From Physocladia obscura (Eukaryota > Chytridiomycota > Chytridiomycetes > Chytridiales > Chytriomycetaceae), in the NCBI GenBank assembly GCA_027596945.1, contig JADGJH010000112.1, positions 1 through 30,157 of the forward strand: a stretch of DNA of 30,157 nt, written 5' to 3'. Below, one piece after another: positions 1-7,673 of this stretch. The position numbers and the translations under genes are program-made. Below the pieces are notes generated by a model. That model did not search any database. It was not told the origin of the DNA and saw only the letters and a list, made by a program, of their open reading frames with translations. Position 1 is the stretch's first letter. Each line of letters begins with the position of its first letter.

Positions 1-113
1 ATTTTGACATGTGCTCTATTTTTTGCCATTGCAGCTATGTATGCACAAGACACTTTGATCCTCAGATAGGGCATAAAATAGGTGTAAAATCAATGGGATA
101 TAAATAAAGTCTC

Positions 114-194
114 AATTATTAAATGTTTTAAACTTGTTTTAATTATTAAATGCTCTAAACTTGTCTAAATTATTAAATGTTTTAAACTCATTTA
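114..194. repeat. three tandem copies of a 27-bp unit
   Basis: Copies begin at 114, 141 and 168, each starting aattattaaatg. The 27-bp period is nine codons. On the minus strand the unit reads as a nine-residue peptide repeat of the form (N/D)KF(K/R)(T/A)FNNL. The copies lie at the downstream end of the decayed minus-strand reading frame, with a stop codon at 139-141 inside the array. Confidence 0.8.
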
Positions 195-1268
195 TTTCAA
201 ACTTCTCTTTCTTCATCCCCCCATCATCTGAGTGTCTAGAATGCTCTGGGTCAGAGCTTTCAATTTGATCATCTGAACCACTTTCATCAATAATCCTTCT
301 GATTTCCCAATTTTCATTTAGTATTCTGAATATTGATTAATGGTCATAAAGCTCTATAAAATCCCGTAATAATACGCTTATTTGTAGTAATTGTTCTTTT
401 TATGTCCTTTGTTTGTTGGCTCAGTTGTTTGATTGTTTTTGACAATTTGTCAGCAAAATTAATGAAATTGTCTAGTAGATTCTCTGCAATCTCAGCAGAT
501 TTGTTAACCTGGCTCAAACCTTCTTGTCGTTCAGCGCCTTTGTTGAAAAGGAAATGAATATTTTGCAGAGGCTCTCGAGAAATTGCAGCATCCATTTTGA
601 TGTGGTGGAGTTGGTTGTGCCAAGGAATTTGCCCAGTTGCGCCAAATAAAGTGTTCAGCAGAGCAATGTGGATGAGTCAAATGCAGTTGTTTAATAATAT
701 TGCTTATTCGTGCTTTGTTTGATGCCCCAGAGTGGTCAACTAGATTTGCAGGCAATGTCAAGACTTCACAATTAAATTTTTCCCAATCCTTAACAAAATG
801 AGGCAAAGTAGAGTAGATGTAGATGAATAGCTTTATCTCGCCACCTTTATTCACTAAATTTCAAAGAATTTGTTGCAACAGTTGTGTTGTTTTCTCATCA
901 ATGTCTGTTGTGTTTTTTGAAAAGACTCCATTAACAGTAAATAAGAAAGGCTCACCATTGCCATATGAGTATTTGCTGTTCCCATTCACTAATTCCACAA
1001 AGAGGCCCAACTTTTCAACTGTGACTTCAGATTTGTCAAGAGTATATTTGCCATCTCTTAGAACTGCTATGCCTTTAATTTTTTGTTTTGCTACATTCCA
1101 GATTCCCTGCACAACCTCTTCAACATTATCCCCCTTGACAGTCACATTGGCTATTCTGATTGATGGCTGCAGCGTCAATCTGTACACTTTTGGCATTTCA
1201 AATGAAAACTCAGATTTGAGTTTTGAAAACTCATTGGGTGGAAAACTTGCGAAGATGAAAAAAAAAAA
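139..1268 (-). pseudogene. decayed protein-coding gene of unknown family
   Basis: A minus-strand frame runs from about 1313 to 531 and is interrupted only by a TGA at 861-863; a plausible ATG is at 1196 (MPKVYRL). Near 600 the protein-like reading moves by one base to the frame ending at 344. After 344 it moves again to an acidic, Ser-rich segment (DDQIESSDPEHSRHSDD) that runs into the 27-bp repeats and stops at 139. The segments look like real protein because of charged helices and motifs such as HFIWRNWANSLAQPTPPHQ. I recognise no family. One stop and at least two frame changes suggest a dead copy. Unrecognised introns could explain some of the frame changes, but not easily the in-frame TGA. 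It could be a remnant of a dispersed element. Confidence 0.5.
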
Positions 1269-1313
1269 AGGAAAATAATATTCAAAGCTGTTGAGAGCAA
1301 ATATTTTCAACAA

Positions 1314-4230
1314 ATTTTACCAATATATGTTGATAAATATTGTTAAAATACACTATATAGTAAGAACTGTTTTTATTTATATAATAATCAAGCATACCTT
1401 TGTGTGTTTCAGTAAAAATTGTAAACATCACAAAGATAACTTTCCATCAATTAAACATTCAGTTTGAAATATAATTTTTCCTTGAAACAATTTTGAAAAA
1501 TTATTTACTTTGATTCATCTTGATTTCTGAAATATTCTCAAAAGTTAGTTCCAAGAATTTGAAAAGAAAAATGCCATAACTTTATACAGAGTACTTTATA
1601 TCAAATCACTTTTAGAAAATAATTTTGTACTAAAGTCAACAGCTTCAATTTTTTTTAATTTTCAGTTTGTTATTTAAACTTTTTTCCTTCTTCCACGTTT
1701 TTTGAGACTGAAAGATATGTCCTTCAAAGCTTTGACAAATTAATTGTGGGGAATTGCATCTGGAATTTGTAAAACAAGATTCAAAATTCTCATGAGTTTT
1801 GAAGCAATATAGAGTGGAATATAAAATTTTCATGCTTGGTTGGATCCATATGCTGCTTTTTGTTGCAGCCACATTAATAAACATTACACGTTTAAAAACA
1901 CAGCTTATTTGTCTATCAGACTTTTTCTTTGTGCATCATAAGTAAGTGTAATTGTTTATTAAAGAAATTTGGTTATGGAATTCTTGTGGAAATTGACAGA
2001 TGTCAAACATTTTCATAAATTTGAGCCAACTTGAAAGAAAATTGAATTATAGACAGTATGTTTGAATTCAATTTTCAGATCAGTTTTTGGTATTTGAAGA
2101 TCAAAAAAGATTCAAAATTTTGCAATATCAACCATCAGGAAACTGAGTTAATACATTACAATGCTATTTTTATGCATTTTAAAGTCCAAAAATGTATCAC
2201 AATACACCAAAATGCAGTAAATGAAAGCAATGCTACCCTCCTCCAATGGAAATACCATTGCAATATGCTAAATTCATCAAAATGGATCACAATGCATAGA
2301 CAATTTAAAAAATTCATTAACAACATTCAAAAGAAATAAACTGTATTTCAAATGAATTTCATATGCACATTTTATTTATTTACAACTCCTAAAAAATTTG
2401 AAAAATGTATTTAAATTACATTCCTCAGATGTTTTAAATTTGTGAAAATTTTTTTTTATCATATTGTTGTTTTTCTTTTTCCAAGTTGTTGGGAAGAAAT
2501 TGAGAAAGCATGGATGCCATTTGTTTACAAACTACAGCAAAACACAGCAGCATAAACACCAGAGCACAAGTGCTTTATAACTACTTCCATCAAATGTCAG
2601 CAAAGCAAGTCACTACTATCTACAACAAATCAGACTGCACAATAAGTTGATGGATCATTCAATTTGAATTAAACAGCACATTCAACTGAAAAATCACCAA
2701 CACAGTCAAACAAAAATTTGCAGCACTTTAAAAGCAGTGGTTGGTCAAATATTTTATGGAAACTCTACTCTCTTTTCTTGATAAGGCACAAGTGACCTTT
2801 TGCAGATGGCAGAACAAGACTATCAGCATCTCACACATTTGACATGTGATTCATGCAGCTGCATTGACCTGGAAGAGCTTGAAAAGATGCCCAATGCACA
2901 TTAAAAATTTGGACATTATGAGATTCACACATGACCTAAATTCAATTGATTACTGTTTACACAATGTTTTTTTTTTTGGACAAAGTCTCTTTTGACAACT
3001 GCAAAATGTTAAGATACTGTGGCTATGCTTTCAAAGGAGAGAAGTTTCTTCTGAGAGGTGAATATTAATAAGTATCAGAAAGTAGAATTGTTTGCAACAG
3101 TAATGCAAAAATAGCTTTAAAGTTGTCATGCCAACTAGTGTGAATGATATTCTGTCTGATGTGTTTATTGACACTTTTAAAAACCATAGGCAAACTTAAA
3201 CATGGTGGGTCAAATTAGTCAGTTTTGGTTAGAAAAAATACTTATTTTTAGCTGCTTGCATGCAAAAGTGTTAGTTGAAAATAGATGTACCATTTGGAAC
3301 TCTGTGAGATTACAAAACTGTCCAAAATTTGGGGAGATGCTGGTGCTGTCAATAAAACAAAATTGTTGTTGATGACTCAATATCTTGATGAAAGTCCAAC
3401 TAAATCTCTTTTTTGGCTCTTCTGGCTGTAATTTAGAAAGTTTTTCTATTTAACTAAAATCATTTGTGTCAAAATTTTTCTGCTGTTCCATCCTCTTGTT
3501 TACATAAATTCATTATAACGCCTCAGATGTGAAGTATTTCTCAGACTTGAAGCTTGACTTTAAAAGGTGCCAGTAACAATGTGACTCTTGAAACGCTCCC
3601 TTATTGCCTTTAAGAGTGTGATTTTCTCATAACCTAGAAGGAAAAAAATATTCATTCTTCAAACAGAAACAATCATATACATAAAAAACCAAAAAAAAAC
3701 AAAACAAGATTAGGTGTTATTGACTTAAATGAAACTTTTAAAAAACTCGAAAATCTAAAAAAAGATTAAATGAAAATAAATCAACTTCCACGCCGAAAAA
3801 AGACAAATCAAAAATATAAGCCAACATGAAGTGGGAAAAAAACCACACTCTTCGCAAGATGCTCGCTCGGCCTCTTTCAATCCGTACGAAGTGAATTTTG
3901 TTGGAAAACTTTGAATATCCCAAAAATTCATGTACGCGCGCAGCGACTCTTTCAATCGGTGAAGTCCCGCATTCAACTCAAATACTCAAGGAAATGATGG
4001 ACATATTGGGGTGGTGAAAGGTTTTTCTGAAAAAAGAAAAAAAAATTGTATTTTCACATTTATTTTTTCAAATTGAAAGGATACAGGTGGTTTTGGAGAA
4101 CCGGAAAAAAGCAGAAAAAGAGACAGAAACGAAGAAAAAGAAGTCCTCATAACCTTCATGATTACAACCAACCAACCCAGAACATCCCCACAACCAACAA
4201 ACCACTAAAAAAAAAGGAAAGTACTCAAAC
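1314..4230. other. AT-rich region without a supportable gene
   Basis: No convincing coding sequence is seen in either direction. Short open stretches (for example 1645-1884 minus and 2058-2339 plus) have AT-driven composition and no recognisable motif. Some pieces, such as 3120-3180 and 3300-3400, look faintly protein-like but are broken by stops after 20-45 codons, which fits old, heavily decayed mobile DNA. Nothing firmer can be said. Confidence 0.5.
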
Positions 4231-5919
4231 TTAACAAGAAACAGTTGTGCAGTAGAGGTCAACTTCATCCACACAAATTGAGTCCCATTTGGTTTCGCAA
4301 CAGTACGAATCGTTGGCGCAGACCTCTGCAGCACAAGTGCTGCACGAAGATGATAGTTTGGCTCCGCTCTTGCAAACAGAGTGAGCACAAGTCGAAGCAG
4401 AAGCAGTGGTAGTGGTGGTGGTTGTGGTTGTGGTTGTGGTTGTGGTGGTAGTAGTTGTGGTAGTAGTGGGGGTGGTGGTAGTGGTAGTGGTAGTGGGGAT
4501 GGTGGTGGTAGACTTGGCCGCAGAAGTAGTGGTAGTAGTAGTAGTTGATGGAGTAGTTGTAGTGGTGGTGGTGGTTGTGGTGGTTGCTCCAGATGCTGGT
4601 ATGCCAGTGGCAGCATTCAAGGAGGCAAGGCTCTTTGAAATGTTGTTAACAGTTGAAGTTGGGTGAATGGCTTGCGCAAAACCCAATCTGCTGTTGCCAA
4701 TGTCAAACACAGTGTATGCAGCGCGCAAAAATGTGTCTCCGAAAATGTACCCAAGTCCACCACTCGAAATAGTTCCAATGGAGCTAATACCCGAAATGCA
4801 AGTTCCGTCTCCATTAGAAAGAACGTATTGCTCTGGTCCGATGTTGATGGAAACTGATCCGAGAGTGAAAGTAATGGTTGGGCCGGTAGTGATAACTGAG
4901 CATGCAATCGCATACACTCCAGTTGAGGAGCTATACGTTGGGGCACCAACCGCCTTGTTTACGGCATTGGAAACTGCCAATGGAGTAAGAAGGAGAGTTG
5001 TGCCGGTGTCAGCAATGGCGCCGCCACTGGTTTGCGTCAACGAAGTGGAAGCTCCGTTGACAGTGAACTTTCCACCAGTTGGGCTAAACTCGTAGTAGGT
5101 CTGAGACGAAATAGCAACATACTCCAAAGTTCCAGTGTATCTGGACGTGTCAGCACCGTTGATAGTCAGTTCACCAGCATCACCTGCAAAAGATTAAACA
5201 CGTCAAGATATTGATGCAAATAGCGTTTAAAAAAAATAGAAAATCACCATTGACCCAGTTGGAGAAGTAGAAGGACAACGAAGTAATTCCGGCCGCACTG
5301 ACGTAGTCACCTCCAGAAATTTCGTTGAGACTCGCGTATGCAAGACCCCAAAGACCATCACCCGGAGAGCTAAATCCAGTCTCAGAAGTCGAAGCTCCAA
5401 AGTTTATTTTCGCACTGACACCACCAAGGGAAACGGTACCAGAGTAAACGTTGCCACTAACGGATCCAGAGCCGTAAGAAGTCGACCAAGTTGTCGAGGG
5501 AGTGAGACCACTTGCGTCAAATGTAGCTTGGCCAGAAGATCCACAAGAGCCGTCACTCGATGTGCAAGAAGAGCCGCGAACCCAAACGTCTGAAGAACCG
5601 GTGTCCAAATCAAACGAAAAAGACTGTCCAGCAAGGGTTCCAGTCGTGGTGTACAATTCATCGACCCAGTTGGAAAGGTAAATCGAACGTTTTTGCAAGT
5701 CTCCGTCTAGAGTAATGTTGAGTGAGTGACGCGCACGAGCACTCAGGATACGGTTGAGCGGCCCCTTGTTTTTAGAAGCATCTTTCCAAATCGGAATCTA
5801 ATGGTTTGCAATTAGCTTGTGAGTGATTTCACAAAAAAGTTGAAAGTCGTTTGAAAACTTACAGTGTTGAGGGCTGCACTGACAGATGAAACGGCAAGGA
5901 GAACAGCAAGCAACTGCAT
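4231..5919 (-). CDS. secreted pepsin-like aspartic protease (A1) with Thr-rich linker and Cys-rich C-terminal module
   Basis: Three exons, 5863-5919, 5248-5797 and 4231-5183, join through GT-AG introns into a 519-residue protein. Residues 1-16 are a signal peptide (MQLLAVLLAVSSVSAA). A short propeptide follows, then the two-lobed A1 domain with catalytic Asp in FDLDTGSS (residue 84) and IADTGTT (residue 261). Paired cysteines and the late YIFGDTFLRAAYTVFD motif are typical of pepsin-like enzymes. After the catalytic domain comes a stretch of about 60 residues that is almost all Thr, then a final 52-residue module with ten cysteines including CCETKWDSICV. The enzyme should be secreted, digesting protein outside the cell or at the wall; the linker is probably O-glycosylated (inference). 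It is paralogous to the protease at 19347-20877 but has one more intron and a different C-terminus. Confidence 0.93.
4234..4389 (-). other. ten-cysteine C-terminal module of the aspartic protease
   Basis: The last 52 codons encode ten Cys with the pattern C-x4-C-x9-C-x2-C-x4-C-x5-CC-x7-C-x7-C-x4-C and a central CCETKWDSIC. From memory, the same spacing (VCxxDxYCCxxxWDxxC) recurs in secreted proteins of myxobacteria and other bacteria and in chytrid exoproteins. A substrate- or wall-binding role is a guess. Confidence 0.7.
4406..4587 (-). repeat. ACN-codon (Thr) low-complexity tract
   Basis: About 180 bases are nearly all ACN codons on the minus strand, broken by a few Pro, Ser, Ala, Lys and Ile codons. 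Third positions vary, so the tract is maintained at the amino-acid level and is not a pure microsatellite. It links the catalytic domain to the Cys-rich module. The plus strand reads as a spurious poly-Val frame. Confidence 0.9.
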
Positions 5920-6583
5920 TTTTCAGATATTTTCTCTGGACTTCATTGAGGCTCCCTTTTCGTCCTATTTAAGTTTTTTTTTTCAACAATTTTTCGAGAG
6001 TGGCGTTGGGTGAGATCTGCTGTCCGGTGACACCCACATGACCTACAGTTTATTAAAATGTCCAGAGCCTGTTCATGCGTTGACAAAAGCTGTAAACCAT
6101 AAAATTAATTTGCTGAATTATAGGTATACATTTGAAAAATGTATTATAAACTTCTATGAGAACAGTAATCTGTAAGCCACCCTGATCTCAAGCACACAAA
6201 CAAACGAAAATTTTCTAAAACGTCAAGAAAGATGATGCAAATAACAGCGATAGGGAGAAGCAGTATTTTATTTTGAAACACTTATTGTCTTATATTTGAT
6301 TTTCTTTTAAGTATTTGATATCAGTGAGATAATGATACCATTTTCAATTTGTGTTTTTCAAACGATGTAGGCTTGACGTGTTTTAATCACAGCCACCACT
6401 CATAAAAACAAAGACACACTCACATTCACACAAGCAAACAGTCGAAAACATAAGCACACTGACATACATACGTTACGATGCGATTTTCTTCTTTCCCGCA
6501 TAAGTAATTGCTCAATATTTATTGCTTCATTTTTGTTTTTTTTTTCAAACCCTCAATGCTGCACTTTTCGAAAGGCATGCACT
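5920..6583. promoter_or_regulatory. intergenic region between divergent genes
   Basis: This stretch must hold the upstream region of the minus-strand protease (start at 5919) and of the plus-strand gene beginning near 6584. It is AT-rich with pyrimidine runs (5967-5980) and a string of CACTCACA-like repeats around 6393-6473. No recognised binding site stands out. Confidence 0.4.
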
Positions 6584-7598
6584 ATGCATTTTGCGAAAGT
6601 TGATAATCTCTACGGTAGCAAAAAGAAAAAAAAAAAAAAAAGCAAGTGAAAACATGTGAGGTAGGAATATCACGATTTGCGCACTATCAAACTGCCAATC
6701 ATCAGAACGATACTTTCGCAATTTGATGCTCTTCCTGTAACTACAAACGGCACAGCAAGTGACGATGATAGTGGTACACTTGTAGGAGCAAACGCGCCAA
6801 CATATCAAGGTTCAGATTATGCACCGCAAAGTCAACAAGGCAGTTCTCCAACTTCTTCAGCTTCTCAAGCCTCAACAGCACCTTCTCCTGTGCAGCCAAT
6901 GCGCATGGAAGCATACATTCCAGATTCAATAACTCAATGTACGTCAACTTCGACTGCCATTGCAGTCGATAAGTTTGCGGAAGTCAAACAGTTTCTCTCC
7001 TCTGACCTCTCGCAAATATGCGGTTGCAAATTCTGAGTTCAACGATACATACGATACATTGGAATCCAAGAAACGTCGCGAGTATCAAGGCACTGAGCTT
7101 GCTGAAATGAAAATCAAGCTCACTGAGCAAATCAGAAAGAGCCTTTACATGGTTGCAGCACAAGAAACGAAAGTCAACTTTTATCATTTGCAAGTGGGCG
7201 CTCGTCTTCTGCAGTTACTGGATGAGTTTCGCAAGAACGACCATCCATAAGGTGAACAGTTTGCCGAATTTTTGGCATATATTGACCAGGAGTTGCATTT
7301 AAAACGAGCTTCCTTCTATTTGTACAAGGCATACTATGAGTTTGTTAACTATTTTCAACGATTCAAGGTTGCTCCAGTTGCATTCACGGCACTGTGTCGC
7401 AAATTGAAAAAGATTCAAGCTTGGTTCACAAGTTCAGAGTGCAAGTCTTTGGAGCGACAGAATTGTCTCTCTGCCGAATATTGGAAATCATTGCCAGAGG
7501 CTCCATCTATGCAAAATCGAGATTCGACTTTTGCTGTTGGTTTTGACGATGACGATTTACTAGCCGATTTTGATTTGGTAGAATTTGAAGATGACTGA
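6584..7598 (+). CDS. uncharacterised protein gene, exon structure uncertain, possibly broken
   Basis: A possible first exon is 6584-6645 (ATG, MHFAKVDNLYGS, then a Lys run). A GTGAAA donor and an ATCAG acceptor at 6704-6705 lead into a Ser/Thr/Gln-rich stretch that is open to 7036. From about 6960 the protein-like reading is in another frame: KKRREYQ followed by amphipathic helices, a TAA at 7248-7250, then the same frame to TGA at 7596-7598. The frame change could be an intron ending at the TTGCAG before 6966. The TAA could lie in an intron from about 7194 (GTGGGC) to the AACAG before 7261. Alternatively both are mutations. The C-terminus is strongly acidic (DDDDLLADFDLVEFEDD). An AATAAA at 7659-7664 follows the stop, which favours a gene that is or recently was expressed. 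I recognise no family; the middle is probably coiled coil. Confidence 0.45.
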
Positions 7599-7624
7599 AT
7601 TATTTTATTTAAGCAATACGTTCA

Positions 7625-7664
7625 TTTATTGTTCTTTTCAAATACAATGTCTTTCGTTAATAAA
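7625..7664. terminator. overlapping poly(A) signals of a convergent gene pair
   Basis: AATAAA lies on the plus strand at 7659-7664, 60 bases past the plus-strand stop. AATAAA on the minus strand (tttatt, 7625-7630) lies about 45 bases past the minus-strand stop at 7674. Each signal is inside the other gene's expected 3' end, so the two transcripts should overlap tail to tail. Confidence 0.6.
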
Positions 7665-7673
7665 ATCCTGTTT

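Noticed and set aside
2058..2339. 93-codon plus-strand frame
   Set aside because: AT-driven composition, no recognisable motif, no supporting context.
4406..4666. Plus-strand poly-Val open frame
   Set aside because: It is the complement of the Thr-coding linker of the minus-strand protease; composition alone keeps it open.
6929..6965. GTACGT...TTGCAG as an intron in the 6584-7598 gene
   Set aside because: The pair would define an intron of only about 27 bases, below what the spliceosome is known to handle; the acceptor may instead pair with a more distant donor.
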